DNA from: Pseudoalteromonas aurantia 208
GTDB taxonomy: Bacteria; Pseudomonadota; Gammaproteobacteria; Enterobacterales; Alteromonadaceae
DNA length: 64,000 bases
Assembly (NCBI RefSeq): GCF_014858725.1
Contig: NZ_AQGV01000013.1
Span: forward strand, 248,001-312,000
Direction: 5' to 3'
The position numbers and the translations under genes were made by a program. The notes below the pieces were generated by a model, which worked only from the letters and a program-made list of their open reading frames with translations, ran no database searches and was not told the origin of the DNA. This document shows positions 29,056-39,127 of the stretch, one piece after another. Positions within the stretch are counted from its first letter, which is position 1, and the number at the start of each line of letters is the position of its first letter.

Positions 29056-30489
29056 TTAATCAAACTTTTGGCTAAGATATTTCACTTCTAAGTATTCATC
29101 TAATCCTTGTTTTGCACCTTCACGCCCTAATCCAGACTGCTTTATACCACCAAACGGTGTGGCTGAATTAGAGATCATCCCTTCATTAATACCTATCATG
29201 CCATACTCAAGCACCCGTGACACTCGGTGGATCTGCGCAACATCTTGTGAGTAAAAATACGCCGCGAGCCCCTCCTCTACATTGTTCGCCAATGTCACAC
29301 TTTGCTGTTCATCTACGAATGACATCACTGTTACAACAGGTCCAAAAATTTCCTGTCGCGCAATATCCATCTCTGGCAATACATCTGTCAAAATAATAGG
29401 TGGCATAAACAAGCCGCCTAGTTCCTCTCCTTTATAATGTAATTTCGCTCCTTGGCCAAGAGCAGCCTCAACCAGTGCCATGACTTTATTTTTCGCTTTT
29501 AAAGTAATTAAAGGGCCTAAATCTGTAGCTGGGTCCATACCCTCACCTACCCGTAGCCTCTTAGTCGCCTCAGTTAACTCCTCTATAAAGGGCACCATAC
29601 AACTTTGTTCAACTAACACCCGATTGGCTGCCACACATGCCTGTCCGTTATTGCGAAACTTCGCAGTCATTAAGCCAGACACAGCACTTTTAATATTTGC
29701 TGTTTTATATACAATAAAAGGCGCATTACCACCTAGCTCCATGGATGTTCGTTTTACCGTTGCTGCAGATTGTGCCAATAAGATTCGCCCGACTGTGGTT
29801 GAGCCAGTAAAGGTTAACTTACGAACCGCTGTGTGCTGGCAGTATTTAGCGATAAGCGCTGCAGGTTCTTGCGTTAATAAAACCTGCAAAGCACCAGCTT
29901 CCATACCAGCCTGATTTGCGAGCTTAGCTAACGCTATCGCACTTAATGGCGTTTCTTCCGAAGGCTTTAATATAAAACTACACCCCGCAGCATACGCTGG
30001 CGCGACTTTACGGGTGATCATTGCTAACGGAAAGTTCCAAGGCGTTACGCCCAGTACCACGCCCACCGCTTCCTTTATCGTCATCAATTGGTGCTTACCA
30101 TCCTGTGCAGGGATAACTTCACCGTAACTGCGCGTTGCTTCTTGTGCAAACCAATCCACAAAACTCGCCGCATAACGTACTTCACCTATGGCTTCATGCA
30201 AAGGTTTGCCTTGCTCAGATACCATTAACTCAGCCAAAGCTTGTTCATGAGACAAAATTAAGGCGTACCATTTCTTCAAAACCTCAGCGCGCTGTATAGC
30301 TGACGTACGCCGCAATTGCCTCAGTGCTTGCTGTGCACCGTGCAAAGCTGATTGACTGCCTTTCTCATCCACTGACGAGACCACTTTCACGACATTTTGA
30401 TTCGCCGGATTTAATACGGTAAATGTATTAGTCGTTTGATAAGATGTACCATTGATAAAAGAATGTTCATGTTCAAGAAGCAATTGCAT
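29056..30489 (-). CDS. NAD(P)-dependent succinate-semialdehyde dehydrogenase-like aldehyde dehydrogenase
   Basis: The 477-residue protein has the class signature motifs: VTPWNFPLAMITRK (Asn for the oxyanion hole), FTGSTTVGRIL, the catalytic Glu in MELGGNAPFIV and the catalytic Cys in RNNGQACVAANR. The last segment, NSATPFGGIKQSGLGREG, favours GabD/SSADH-type enzymes. It likely oxidises succinate or glutarate semialdehyde to the acid. No GABA transaminase gene is adjacent, so the physiological substrate remains open. A terminator and a short repeat element lie just upstream. Confidence 0.88.
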   Translation of the reverse strand: MQLLLEHEHSFINGTSYQTTNTFTVLNPANQNVVKVVSSVDEKGSQSALHGAQQALRQLRRTSAIQRAEVLKKWYALILSHEQALAELMVSEQGKPLHEAIGEVRYAASFVDWFAQEATRSYGEVIPAQDGKHQLMTIKEAVGVVLGVTPWNFPLAMITRKVAPAYAAGCSFILKPSEETPLSAIALAKLANQAGMEAGALQVLLTQEPAALIAKYCQHTAVRKLTFTGSTTVGRILLAQSAATVKRTSMELGGNAPFIVYKTANIKSAVSGLMTAKFRNNGQACVAANRVLVEQSCMVPFIEELTEATKRLRVGEGMDPATDLGPLITLKAKNKVMALVEAALGQGAKLHYKGEELGGLFMPPIILTDVLPEMDIARQEIFGPVVTVMSFVDEQQSVTLANNVEEGLAAYFYSQDVAQIHRVSRVLEYGMIGINEGMISNSATPFGGIKQSGLGREGAKQGLDEYLEVKYLSQKFD

Positions 30490-30551
30490 TCGGGTATTCC
30501 TTCAATCTACCTATGACCGTCAATATGCCATAGTTATAGTGCTACAAACAA

Positions 30552-30579
30552 AAAACCGCAGCTCATGGGCTACGGTTTT
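30552..30579 (-). terminator. Rho-independent terminator downstream of fdx
   Basis: AAAACCG and CGGTTTT arms plus AGCT/GGCT pairing, with one internal mismatch, enclose a short loop and end in a T run in the minus direction. It probably ends the isc transcript, and the short repeat element lies between it and fdx. Confidence 0.6.
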
Positions 30580-30601
30580 CATCATAATAAATGACAGAGA
30601 C

Positions 30602-30744
30602 TAAGGGCTGTTGATCTTTGCTGTTCTATTTTTGTTCTCTTTGAGCGTGCTTTTATCACGGCGCTTAATGTGTAGCCTAGTAATCTAAGCGAATATTAAG
30701 CAACAAAGAGAACAAAAATGAACCTAAAAGATCAACAGCCCCTA
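30602..30744. repeat. MITE-like palindromic element, short copy (143 bp) flanked by TA
   Basis: This copy has terminal inverted repeats AGGGCTGTTGATCTTT and GATCAACAGCCCC, one base different from the long copy, and TA on both sides. The body is an imperfect palindrome built on the arms TTTGTTCTCTTTG and CAAAGAGAACAAA. It is nearly identical to the reverse complement of the right half of the element at 19110-19376. It ends 4 bases after the fdx stop and has no coding capacity. Confidence 0.85.
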
Positions 30745-30748
30745 ACTA

Positions 30749-31087
30749 TTAATGATCTTCATTTACGATGTTCAAATTATACTTGGGAATTTCAACCACC
30801 AGATCTTCATCCGTGATAATAGCCTGACACCCTAAGCGAGATTCGGGCTCTAATCCCCATGCTTTATCCAGCATGTCATCTTCTAATTCGTCACTTTCAT
30901 CTAATGAGTCAAACCCTTCACGTACCACAATGTGGCAAGTGGTACATGCACACGATTTCTCACATGCATGGGGAATGCTAATGCCATTTTTCAATGCCAC
31001 GTTTAATACAGTTTCCCCTTTAGGTGCTTCAATAGCCGCGCCTTCAGGACATAATTCTTCATGGGGTAAAAAGATGATTTGTGGCAT
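30749..31087 (-). CDS. fdx: ISC-type 2Fe-2S ferredoxin
   Basis: Fdx supplies electrons for iron-sulfur cluster assembly on IscU. The 112-residue protein has the 2Fe-2S cysteines in HACEKSCACTTCH, followed by the late cysteine in SRLGCQAI. It has the acidic surface (DSLDESDELEDDML) typical of this ferredoxin type. It is the last gene of the isc operon, starting 1 base after the hscA stop. Confidence 0.97.
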   Translation of the reverse strand: MPQIIFLPHEELCPEGAAIEAPKGETVLNVALKNGISIPHACEKSCACTTCHIVVREGFDSLDESDELEDDMLDKAWGLEPESRLGCQAIITDEDLVVEIPKYNLNIVNEDH

Positions 31088-31088
31088 A

Positions 31089-32951
31089 TTACACCTCGTC
31101 TACAGACTGCCCTTGCAGTGCTTGTTTAATTGATACATCCATACGACGTGATGCAAATTCGCTACTTGCGGCATCAACATGTTCAATGGCACTCTTAATT
31201 TGATCCGGTGACGTTGCTTGCTCACGCATGTGTGTCAACTTCGTCATCGCTTCACGTAAATCAGCAAGTTCTTGCTCATTTAATAAATTATTGTCTGTTA
31301 GCAAAGAGGCTTCCAAAGCTTCAAGTACTCTGAGCGCTTCTACTTGCTGCTCTTTGAGCATACGCGCTTGCATATCTTCTTTAGCGTTACTCATTGAGTC
31401 TTTGAGCATTTGAGCAACTTGATCATCAGATAAACCAAACGATGGCTTAACCTGAATATCAGCTTGAACACCGGTTGATTTTTCTGTGGCAGAGACGCTC
31501 AGTAAGCCATCCGCATCCACTTTAAAAGTAACACGAATGTGAGCTGCACCCGCAGCCATTGGCGGTATGCCTTTTAAGCTGAATTTAGCCAAAGAGCGGC
31601 AATCATCAACTAATTCACGCTCACCTTGAAGTACATGCAACGACATCGCCGTTTGACCATCTTTAAAGGTGGTGAACTCTTGCGCTCTCGCGACTGGAAT
31701 TGTGGTATTTCGCGGGATTATCTTCTCAACTAAGCCACCCATCGTTTCTAGACCAAGCGACAAGGGTAATACATCCAATAGCAACATATCTGAGTCAGGC
31801 TTGTTACCGACTAAAATATCAGCTTGAATAGCCGCGCCCAATGCAACCACCCTGTCTGGATCGATAGAGGTCAATGGCTGTTTTGCAAAAAAGCTTTCCA
31901 CGTTTTCACGAATAACCGGCATCCGTGTCGAGCCACCCACCATGACAACTTGTAACACTTCTTCGTTAGTCACACCGGCATCTTTAACAGCACGACGACA
32001 AGCACGTAAGGTTTTCTTCACCAACGGCATTACTAATTCTGCAAATTCGCCTTGTGTCACTGCTACGGTGTGAGTTTGCTGTCTAATATCTAATTTAACG
32101 TTAACCGTTTTATAACCACTAAGCGCTTCTTTGCATGCTTTGGCTTTGTTCATAAATAAGCGTAATTCGTGCGCGTCTAAATCATCAATACCCACTTTTG
32201 ATTTAAACAATGACACCAGCATAGAGTCAAAATCATCGCCACCTAAACTAGAATCACCGCCCGTTGCCAAGACTTCAAAAACGCCTTGGTTTAAGCGCAA
32301 AATAGAAATATCAAACGTTCCACCGCCTAAATCATAAACCGCAATAACGCCTTCTTGGCCTGAATCTAAGCCATAAGCCACTGCAGCTGCCGTAGGTTCA
32401 TTTAGTAGCCTTAATACATTGAGCCCAGCAAGTTCAGCTGCATCTTTGGTACTTTGACGTTGTGCATCATCAAAATAGGCCGGCACCGTGATCACTGCGC
32501 CCAGAATATCTTGACCAGCAAAACTTTCAACTGCACGTTGATTCAATGTTTTGAGTATTTCTGCTGATGCTTGAACTGGGTTAACTGCACCGGCGACAGT
32601 ATTAATAGCAACAGTGCCGCTTTGCTCAATAAACTCATAAGGCAACTGACCGTAACTTTGCTCGATTTCTGCTAACGTTTTACCTAAAAAACGCTTCACT
32701 GAAATTAAGGTATTGGTTGGATCTTCAACAGATGCCTGCTGAGCCTGCTGACCAACAACGATCTGCTGCTGGTCATACCTAACCACAGAAGGTAACATAG
32801 CTGCACCTGATACATCAGTCAGCGTTTTAGCTTCACCGCTTTGTACCGTAGCAACTAATGAGTTAGTAGTTCCTAAATCTATACCAATCGCGAGTTTATG
32901 TTCATGTGGTGCCGCGCTCTGCCCCGGCTCAGCAATTTGCAATAAGGCCAT
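31089..32951 (-). CDS. hscA: Fe-S cluster-assembly chaperone HscA
   Basis: HscA is a DnaK-type chaperone that, with HscB, moves clusters from IscU to target proteins. The product starts [20 protein letters not shown] and has [19 protein letters not shown] at the nucleotide site, [15 protein letters not shown], and the substrate-binding half from about residue 390. I start at 32951 because this matches other HscA proteins; 8 more codons upstream are probably not translated. Length (620 residues) is close to E. coli HscA (616). Confidence 0.97.
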   Translation of the reverse strand: MALLQIAEPGQSAAPHEHKLAIGIDLGTTNSLVATVQSGEAKTLTDVSGAAMLPSVVRYDQQQIVVGQQAQQASVEDPTNTLISVKRFLGKTLAEIEQSYGQLPYEFIEQSGTVAINTVAGAVNPVQASAEILKTLNQRAVESFAGQDILGAVITVPAYFDDAQRQSTKDAAELAGLNVLRLLNEPTAAAVAYGLDSGQEGVIAVYDLGGGTFDISILRLNQGVFEVLATGGDSSLGGDDFDSMLVSLFKSKVGIDDLDAHELRLFMNKAKACKEALSGYKTVNVKLDIRQQTHTVAVTQGEFAELVMPLVKKTLRACRRAVKDAGVTNEEVLQVVMVGGSTRMPVIRENVESFFAKQPLTSIDPDRVVALGAAIQADILVGNKPDSDMLLLDVLPLSLGLETMGGLVEKIIPRNTTIPVARAQEFTTFKDGQTAMSLHVLQGERELVDDCRSLAKFSLKGIPPMAAGAAHIRVTFKVDADGLLSVSATEKSTGVQADIQVKPSFGLSDDQVAQMLKDSMSNAKEDMQARMLKEQQVEALRVLEALEASLLTDNNLLNEQELADLREAMTKLTHMREQATSPDQIKSAIEHVDAASSEFASRRMDVSIKQALQGQSVDEV

Positions 32952-32999
32952 TATGCTCTTCACTTTGCAGCTCACCTTCGAAAAGGTCAGCCTGTAAAA

Positions 33000-33527
33000 T
33001 TAATCAAATAAACTGTCTTCAATACGTGCGAGTTCATCACGTAATTTAAATACAAACTTAAGTTTACGAATGTTGTCAGCAGCTTCCTGTAATGCACTTT
33101 CATTAGCGTCATCGGCTAATTGCGTAAATAACTGCGCACTATATTGTTTATCTAATGCGTCAATTTCAGCTTCGAAGTCTTCAATGGCTTGTTCAACATC
33201 ACAGCTATCAGGTAACTCTGAGAGCGTTTCACGTAATTCCATTTGCTGCATTAAAAAGAGCGGGTCTTGCAATGTTTGTTGTTCCGCTCGAATATCAACG
33301 CCACGCTCGCTAAGCATATATTCAGCACGCTTCAGAGGATGTTTTAACACAGCCAATGCATCGTTAATTTCAGCTGTTTTTTGCACTGCAAGTAGCTTTT
33401 CACGTTCGCTCTTTCCGGCAAATTTGTCAGGATGTATAACACGCTGTAAATCTAAATACTGCTTATTAATTTTAACTAAATCAACATCGTAGGCTACTGG
33501 AATATCGAACAACTCAAAGTAACGCAT
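33000..33527 (-). CDS. hscB: Co-chaperone HscB
   Basis: HscB is the J-domain partner that brings IscU to HscA. The 175-residue protein begins MRYFELFDIPVAYDVDLVKI, with the HPDK motif of the J domain at residues 36-39. A C-terminal three-helix bundle (LFLMQQMELRETLSEL) binds IscU. About 113 bases separate it from iscA; the genes stay in the same order as in E. coli. Confidence 0.97.
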   Translation of the reverse strand: MRYFELFDIPVAYDVDLVKINKQYLDLQRVIHPDKFAGKSEREKLLAVQKTAEINDALAVLKHPLKRAEYMLSERGVDIRAEQQTLQDPLFLMQQMELRETLSELPDSCDVEQAIEDFEAEIDALDKQYSAQLFTQLADDANESALQEAADNIRKLKFVFKLRDELARIEDSLFD

Positions 33528-33640
33528 ATCACTTATTCACTTATAAAAGGCTTTGCTAAAATACAATAAAGCCCCACTAAAGCAGGGCCCTATACCCAAA
33601 AGTATTTCTTTAGGTATGTTACATCCGTAAAACGAATAAG

Positions 33641-33964
33641 TTAAACAGTAAAGCTTTCTCCACAACCACACTCATCTTTCTGGTTTGGGTTAATAAATTT
33701 AAACCCTTCGTTCAAACCTTCTTTTGTGTAGTCTAGTTCTGTACCATCAATATACACTAAGCTCTTAGCATCAATGATGACTTTCACATCTTGGTGTTCA
33801 AAAACTTCATCACCTTCACTTAACTCATCAACAAATTCGAGTACATAAGCAAGACCTGAACAGCCCGTGGTTTTTATGCCAACACGCAAACCTAGCCCTT
33901 TGCCGCGATTGTCTAAAAAGGTTCTAACTCGATCTGCTGCCGCGTCTGTTAATGTCACTGCCAT
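33641..33964 (-). CDS. iscA: Iron-sulfur cluster assembly protein IscA
   Basis: IscA is an A-type carrier that helps deliver iron or clusters, mainly to 4Fe-4S proteins. The 107-residue product has the three conserved cysteines: one in [14 protein letters not shown] and two in DECGCGESF. It lies 12 bases after iscU. Confidence 0.97.
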   Translation of the reverse strand: MAVTLTDAAADRVRTFLDNRGKGLGLRVGIKTTGCSGLAYVLEFVDELSEGDEVFEHQDVKVIIDAKSLVYIDGTELDYTKEGLNEGFKFINPNQKDECGCGESFTV

Positions 33965-33976
33965 AACTATTTACTC

Positions 33977-34360
33977 TTACTTTGCTTGTTTACTTTTGTA
34001 ATCAGCAATTGCTGCTTGAATTGCATCTTCTGCTAGGATTGAACAGTGTATTTTCACTGGTGGTAATTCTAATTCTGCGGTGATATCGGTATTTTTAATT
34101 TCAGCAGCTTCATCTAGCGATTTACCTTTAACCCATTCAGTCACCAATGATGAAGACGCAATGGCGCTACCACAGCCATACGTTTTGAACTTAGCATCTT
34201 CAATAATACCGCCATCAGATACTTTGATTTGCAATTTCATTACGTCACCACATGCTGGTGCACCAACCATACCAGTTGCAACATTTGGATCATTTTTGTC
34301 TAAAGAACCTACGTTACGTGGGTTCTCTACGTGGTCAATTACTTTATCACTATACGCCAT
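33977..34360 (-). CDS. iscU: Iron-sulfur cluster scaffold IscU
   Basis: IscU is the scaffold on which new 2Fe-2S clusters form, taking sulfur from IscS. The 127-residue product has the three Cys ligands in GAPACGDVMKLQI, YGCGSAIASSSLVTEW and HCSILAEDAI, the HscA-recognition motif LPPVK, and the conserved start MAYSDKVIDHVENPRNVGS. Confidence 0.98.
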   Translation of the reverse strand: MAYSDKVIDHVENPRNVGSLDKNDPNVATGMVGAPACGDVMKLQIKVSDGGIIEDAKFKTYGCGSAIASSSLVTEWVKGKSLDEAAEIKNTDITAELELPPVKIHCSILAEDAIQAAIADYKSKQAK

Positions 34361-34418
34361 AATACTTTCCTCACTATATGCTCATAGCACTAGGCTACAA
34401 ACAAAAATTGCTTAATGC

Positions 34419-35642
34419 TTAATGGTGTGCCCATTCAACGCTGTCTAGATCTATGCCCTCTTGATGCATTTCCCAAAGCGGTGACATTTCACGTAGGCGG
34501 CCAATCGACTCTTTCATTAGCTTGACGGTATAGTCGATTTCTTCTTCTGTTGTGAAGCGGCCAATACTGAAACGAATTGAACTATGTGCAAGTTCATCGT
34601 TACGACCTAATGCTCTTAATACATATGAAGGCTCAAGGCTCGCTGAAGTACAGGCTGATCCTGATGATACCGCAATATCTTTAACGGCCATTAACAAAGA
34701 CTCACCTTCAACAAAGTTAAAGCTGATGTTTACGATACCTGGTACCGACTGTTCAATACAGCCATTGAAGTAAACTTCATCCATGCCATCTTCACCCATC
34801 ACACCATCAATCAAACGCTGACGAAGCGTACTGATGTGTGCGTGATCTTTTTCGAAATCTTGTTTTGCAATACGAAATGCTGTGCCCATTCCAACTAACT
34901 GGTGTGTTGCCAAAGTACCAGATCGCATACCGCGTTCATGGCCACCACCATGCATTTGTGCTTCAAGACGAGCACGTGGTTTACGGCGAACATACAGTGC
35001 ACCAACACCTTTAGGCCCGTATACTTTGTGACCAGAGAAAGACATAAAATCAACTTTCAACTCTTTCAGGTCAATTTTAACTTTACCTGCACTTTGTGCA
35101 CCATCAACATGGAACATAATCTTGCGTTCACGGCACATATCACCAATAGTGGCAATGTCTTGAATAACACCTAGCTCGTTATTTACATGCATTACGCTCA
35201 CTAAAATAGTGTCTTCGCGCATTGTCGCTTCTAACTTTTTAAGGTCAAGCAAGCCATTTTCTTCAACTTCCATATAGGTTACTTCAAACCCTTGTCGCTC
35301 AAGCTCGCGACATGTATCAATAACCGCTTTATGCTCGGTTTTTACCGTGATGACATGCTTACCTTTTTTCTGATAAAAGTTAGCTGCACCTTTAATTGCA
35401 AGGTTGTTTGACTCTGTAGCGCCAGAAGTGAATACAATTTCACGCGGATCTGCGTTAATTAAATCAGCGATATCATTACGCGCTTGGTCAACAAGTTCTT
35501 CTGCCTGCCACCCAAAACGGTGCGAGCGAGATGCTGGGTTGCCAAAATTCCCTTCCATTGTCAGGCATTGCATCATTTCATCGGCAACACGCTGATCAAC
35601 CGGAGTGGTTGCTGCATAATCTAAATAAATCGGTAACTTCAT
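34419..35642 (-). CDS. iscS: Cysteine desulfurase IscS
   Basis: IscS is a PLP enzyme that converts cysteine to alanine and passes the sulfur to IscU, tRNA thiolation proteins and others. The 407-residue product has [11 protein letters not shown] near the start, the PLP lysine in [12 protein letters not shown], and the catalytic Cys in [19 protein letters not shown]. The C-terminal [13 protein letters not shown] is also typical. It starts 25 bases after iscR ends. Confidence 0.98.
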   Translation of the reverse strand: MKLPIYLDYAATTPVDQRVADEMMQCLTMEGNFGNPASRSHRFGWQAEELVDQARNDIADLINADPREIVFTSGATESNNLAIKGAANFYQKKGKHVITVKTEHKAVIDTCRELERQGFEVTYMEVEENGLLDLKKLEATMREDTILVSVMHVNNELGVIQDIATIGDMCRERKIMFHVDGAQSAGKVKIDLKELKVDFMSFSGHKVYGPKGVGALYVRRKPRARLEAQMHGGGHERGMRSGTLATHQLVGMGTAFRIAKQDFEKDHAHISTLRQRLIDGVMGEDGMDEVYFNGCIEQSVPGIVNISFNFVEGESLLMAVKDIAVSSGSACTSASLEPSYVLRALGRNDELAHSSIRFSIGRFTTEEEIDYTVKLMKESIGRLREMSPLWEMHQEGIDLDSVEWAHH

Positions 35643-35666
35643 TTGTTTCTCCGCTTGACGCCAACC

Positions 35667-36158
35667 TTAAAGTTGACAGCTCACTTGAATATTGTCTAAT
35701 TGCTTCATCGCACTATTGACGCTGTTATCCTGACGTAATGCAACAGATTGCACCTCAGAATTCGCGACTAATTCGGCAAGGGAAATGTTTTTTAAAAAAT
35801 CTTCGATACGCTGGCTTAAATCAGACCACAGTGTGTGCGTTAAACATCGCATCCCACTTTGGCAACCGCCCCCTTCTCCGTGACAACGTGTCGCGTCGAC
35901 TGACTCATCGACCGCATTTATCACATCCCCTACAGAGATTGCTTGCGCATCACGACCAAGTAAATAGCCGCCGCCCGGACCTCGTACTGAGCTCACTAAC
36001 CCATGTTTACGTAATCGAGCAAATAATTGTTCTAGGTAAGATAAAGATATTTCCTGACGACCAGAAATATCAGCAAGAGGGACTGGACCAGCTTTAGTAT
36101 GCAACGCAACGTCTAACATTGCTGTTACCGCATATCTGCCTTTCGATGTTAATTTCAT
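35667..36158 (-). CDS. iscR: Fe-S-sensing transcription regulator IscR
   Basis: IscR is an Rrf2-family repressor that, when it carries a 2Fe-2S cluster, represses the isc operon. The product begins [20 protein letters not shown], the winged-helix reads [20 protein letters not shown], and the cluster cysteines are in [15 protein letters not shown] start at the ATG at 36158, which matches other IscR proteins; 8 codons upstream were not used. The C-terminal tail is long and less conserved. Three matching operator sites lie upstream. Confidence 0.96.
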   Translation of the reverse strand: MKLTSKGRYAVTAMLDVALHTKAGPVPLADISGRQEISLSYLEQLFARLRKHGLVSSVRGPGGGYLLGRDAQAISVGDVINAVDESVDATRCHGEGGGCQSGMRCLTHTLWSDLSQRIEDFLKNISLAELVANSEVQSVALRQDNSVNSAMKQLDNIQVSCQL

Positions 36159-36189
36159 AAAGCCCCCGAGCTTGATTACCAAAGCGCAA

Positions 36190-36217
36190 ATTTTAATTAC
36201 CTGACTAAGATAGTCAA
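36190..36217 (-). promoter_or_regulatory. Predicted iscR promoter
   Basis: On the minus strand, TTGACT (36217-36212) and TAAAAT (36195-36190) are 16 bases apart, a good sigma-70 match 32 bases before the iscR start codon. The -35 hexamer lies inside the nearest IscR site, so bound IscR would block RNA polymerase. Confidence 0.6.
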
Positions 36218-36221
36218 GTAT
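36197..36221. promoter_or_regulatory. IscR type 1 operator, promoter-proximal
   Basis: A 25-base near-palindrome with GACTAAGATAGTC at its core matches the type 1 IscR consensus. It overlaps the predicted -35 element. Confidence 0.8.
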
Positions 36222-36262
36222 TACTCACTTGTAATACCAGTCTAATCACAGATATTGCCCAA

Positions 36263-36287
36263 ATACCCGACTAAACTACTCAAGTAT
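36263..36287. promoter_or_regulatory. IscR type 1 operator, middle
   Basis: A 25-base match to the same consensus, ATACC-GACTAAACTACTC-AAGTAT in form, with both outer AT ends kept. It starts 66 bases from the start of the proximal site. Confidence 0.8.
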
Positions 36288-36300
36288 TATCACATTGTAA

Positions 36301-36325
36301 TTACCCGAGTAATTTAGTCAAGTAT
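36301..36325. promoter_or_regulatory. IscR type 1 operator, distal
   Basis: A third 25-base match with core GAGTAATTTAGTC and outer ends TTACC/AAGTAT. It starts 38 bases from the start of the middle site, and about 45 bases from the trmJ stop. Confidence 0.75.
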
Positions 36326-36370
36326 TATCTTGAGCAAATCGTGTCCGACTGAACAGCCTACTCACAATGA

Positions 36371-37096
36371 TTATTTTTGTGTCGATTTATTTATCGAGGT
36401 TAAAATACCGCGCAAAATATTAAGCTCTTGATCTTCAGGACGTGCACGATTAAACAAACGCTTCAATTTAGTCATAACCATACCTGGGTGCTGCTTTACA
36501 ATAAAATTAGTTTCATTGAGCGTACTTTCTAAATGCTCATAAAATAGTTCCATTTGCTTTGCGCTCGGATAAACTACGTCGTCCTCTTCAACTACCGCAT
36601 TTTGTGTGGCAAGAAATGCCATGCGTGTTTCATATGTTAACGTTTGCACTGCCATAGCTAAGTTTAAAGAGCTGTACTCTGGGTTTGCTGGAATACACAC
36701 ATGGAAGTTACATAGCTGTAGCTCTTCATTTGTTAAGCCACTGTTCTCTCGACCAAAAACCAAAGCGACAGGGCCTGTATTTGACTCTTGAACTAGTTTC
36801 TCAGCGCATTCACGAGGGTTAACCATTGGCCATGAAAGTGTCCGCGAACGTGCACTGGTACCAATCGTTAATGCACAACCATCAATGGCTTCTGATAACG
36901 TACTGACGGTTTTTGCAGCACCAAGCACATCAGTTGCCCCCGCAGCTAAAGCACTCGCATGACTATCAACTTCACAAGCAGGGTCTACCAAATAGAGTTT
37001 GGATAATCCCATTGTTTTCATCGCCCGTGCGACTGAGCCAATATTGCCTGAGTGAGATGTATTTACTAATACAATGCGAATGTCTTCTAATGCCAT
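36371..37096 (-). CDS. trmJ: tRNA (cytidine/uridine-2'-O-)-methyltransferase TrmJ
   Basis: TrmJ methylates the 2'-OH of C32/U32 in tRNAs using SAM. The 241-residue SPOUT protein has [20 protein letters not shown] at the start, [17 protein letters not shown] and [18 protein letters not shown] in the trefoil knot. It lies upstream of iscR on the same strand and diverges from suhB, the same order as in E. coli. Confidence 0.97.
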   Translation of the reverse strand: MALEDIRIVLVNTSHSGNIGSVARAMKTMGLSKLYLVDPACEVDSHASALAAGATDVLGAAKTVSTLSEAIDGCALTIGTSARSRTLSWPMVNPRECAEKLVQESNTGPVALVFGRENSGLTNEELQLCNFHVCIPANPEYSSLNLAMAVQTLTYETRMAFLATQNAVVEEDDVVYPSAKQMELFYEHLESTLNETNFIVKQHPGMVMTKLKRLFNRARPEDQELNILRGILTSINKSTQK

Positions 37097-37235
37097 GTTA
37101 ATAAGCCCTGAGAAAAATAATGCGGGAGTTTATCACAGCTTGTGAACAGCCCCATAGTAAAACCCGCAGTAAAAAAATTAGTTCCACAAGATCATAGGTG
37201 TACAAAAAACCCTCAATTTAATTTCACAATTATTG

Positions 37236-37263
37236 TTTACTTTGTATCAAAAGTCGCTAAAAT
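37236..37263 (+). promoter_or_regulatory. Predicted suhB promoter
   Basis: TTTACT and TAAAAT are 16 bases apart, about 50 bases before the suhB start. The -10 is good and the -35 weak, so this is tentative. Confidence 0.4.
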
Positions 37264-37311
37264 ACGCCGGCTTGAAATAATACTGTTCTTTTACAACCCA
37301 AAGGTAATGCT

Positions 37312-38115
37312 ATGCATCCAATGTTAAACATTGCGGTACGCGCTGCGCGTAATGCAGGTAAAGTGATCTTACGTGCATGTGAAGATTTATCAAAAGTCGA
37401 AGCCCAACAAAAAGGCAGCAATGACTTTGTAACTAACGTAGACAAAGACGCTGAAGCGATCATCCGCGATACGATTTTAAAAGCCTTCCCTGATCACTCT
37501 TTAGTGGGTGAAGAATTAGGTGTAATTACAGGCTCTGATGCAGATTACCAATGGGTTATCGATCCACTTGATGGCACAACTAACTTCATCAAGGGTATTC
37601 CTCACTTTGCAGTCTCAATTGCATTAAAAGTAAAAGGTCGCGTAGACCAAGCTGTTATCTACGATCCTATTCGTAGTGAATTATTCACAGCATCACGTGG
37701 ACAAGGCGCACAATTAAACAATACCCGCATCCGCGTTACTAAAAGTAACGAAATTGCAGGTTCTGTATTAGCCACTGGCTTCCCATTCAAACAAAAGCAT
37801 CACCTAGACGCATACACAGAAGCGTTCAAAACATTGTTCATTCATACAGCTGACATTCGTCGTGCAGGTTCACCTGCATTAGATATGGCTTATGTTGCAG
37901 CAGGTCGTGTTGATGGTTTCTTTGAACTAGGCTTAAAGCCGTGGAACACCGCTGCAGGTGAACTACTCGTTAAAGAAGCGGGAGGCATGGTAATGGACTT
38001 CGCTGGTGGTGCAGGTTATAACCAAAGTGGTAACGTTATTTGTGGCTCACCTAAGCTTTGCCAACTAGTGGTTAAAGAAATTCGTCCAGTACTGACAGAA
38101 TCACTACTGTGCTAA
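37312..38115 (+). CDS. suhB: Inositol-1-monophosphatase / Nus-complex factor SuhB
   Basis: SuhB is an inositol monophosphatase that in E. coli also acts in ribosomal RNA antitermination with NusA/B/G. The 267-residue product has the metal motifs GEELG and DPLDGTTNFIKGIPHF, plus the C-terminal PWNTAAGELLVKEAGG. It is followed by a terminator. Confidence 0.97.
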   Translation: MHPMLNIAVRAARNAGKVILRACEDLSKVEAQQKGSNDFVTNVDKDAEAIIRDTILKAFPDHSLVGEELGVITGSDADYQWVIDPLDGTTNFIKGIPHFAVSIALKVKGRVDQAVIYDPIRSELFTASRGQGAQLNNTRIRVTKSNEIAGSVLATGFPFKQKHHLDAYTEAFKTLFIHTADIRRAGSPALDMAYVAAGRVDGFFELGLKPWNTAAGELLVKEAGGMVMDFAGGAGYNQSGNVICGSPKLCQLVVKEIRPVLTESLLC

Positions 38116-38129
38116 TGAAATAGATATTC

Positions 38130-38156
38130 AAAAAAGGAGGCAATTGCCTCTTTTTT
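38130..38156 (+). terminator. Rho-independent terminator after suhB
   Basis: A stem with GAGGC/GCCTC core and a 4-base loop, flanked by A and T runs, starts 15 bases after the suhB stop. Because the next gene converges, it may serve both. Confidence 0.8.
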
Positions 38157-38177
38157 ATTGTCTTTAATATGGCACGT

Positions 38178-38981
38178 TTAATTATTTTCAAAGTACGGGT
38201 TTTTCAACGTTATTACTCGTGCATCTTGCATTGGTAATGCGTTAAATTTAGCGGCAAAATACTGCTCAAATAGCATGTCAAATTCACCATTTTGTTGCAT
38301 CAACGCCAATCCTTTTTTCAAGGCGTCGGCAACTTCAGGTTTCTTTTTACTTACAAAAAAATAAAATGCACTAGGGTAGTACAAATATAAATTGGGCAAT
38401 ATAACGAGGTCACCACTCTGTCGCTCAGCAAGCTCAGATCCTACTTCAATAAAAGAGCGTGGAAAATAATCAACTTTACCACGCGCTACCATCGCAAACA
38501 TAGCTTGGTATTTAGACATCGGTCGTACTGGTAAATCATTAAATGCCAGTATTTTCGTATCAGGCCAGTCATGCCCTTGAACAGCGGTCAATTTTGCTAA
38601 CTGAGCCTTTGTTTGTATTTTTTCAAAGCGTGGCAAATGCGCACGGTTCACCAATAGCGCTCGTTTACCAATAAAACCTTTAAATAACGGGACCTGTATA
38701 GCAATCGCCAGTTGCTCTCGTTCAGGACTAGTCATACTCCAATGTAAATCCACCTCCCCTCGGCTTAAAGCAAGTAAAGTTCGCTGCTGATGCGGATGAA
38801 CTTGAATATGCTCTACTTTCGTGTCAAATTGCGCTGCAATTAATGCTCTATCAAGTAACTCATACAAATATAAATCGCGGTCATAAAGCACGCGCTGCTC
38901 TTTCGCTACATATAAAGTCGACACCGCATAAGATGTATTAGCCCAACTACACAATAGGCAAAGCCATATGAATCTCCCCAT
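38178..38981 (-). CDS. Periplasmic solute-binding protein, SBP_bac_3-like
   Basis: A signal peptide (IWLCLLCSWANTSYA) is followed by a two-lobe binding-protein fold of the amino-acid/polar-solute family: LLALSRGEVDLHWSMTSPER, then QAMFAMVARGKVDYFPRSFI and a C-terminal LMQQNGEFDMLFEQYFAAK. No ABC permease or ATPase is adjacent, so it may be a sensor or orphan receptor, as often found in Pseudoalteromonas and relatives. The ligand is unknown. The gene is convergent with suhB. Confidence 0.8.
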   Translation of the reverse strand: MGRFIWLCLLCSWANTSYAVSTLYVAKEQRVLYDRDLYLYELLDRALIAAQFDTKVEHIQVHPHQQRTLLALSRGEVDLHWSMTSPEREQLAIAIQVPLFKGFIGKRALLVNRAHLPRFEKIQTKAQLAKLTAVQGHDWPDTKILAFNDLPVRPMSKYQAMFAMVARGKVDYFPRSFIEVGSELAERQSGDLVILPNLYLYYPSAFYFFVSKKKPEVADALKKGLALMQQNGEFDMLFEQYFAAKFNALPMQDARVITLKNPYFENN

Positions 38982-39127
38982 ATGCTCGCTCCAAAATTGT
39001 TTTCATTTAAGCTACACGTTAGGTCACATTTACTCAAGGCTTATCGACTGCATTGAATAAAAAATCGAATTTACCTACTAAAGTATACATCAACTGTCAT
39101 CATGAATTCTAAGGACGACACAGCTAT

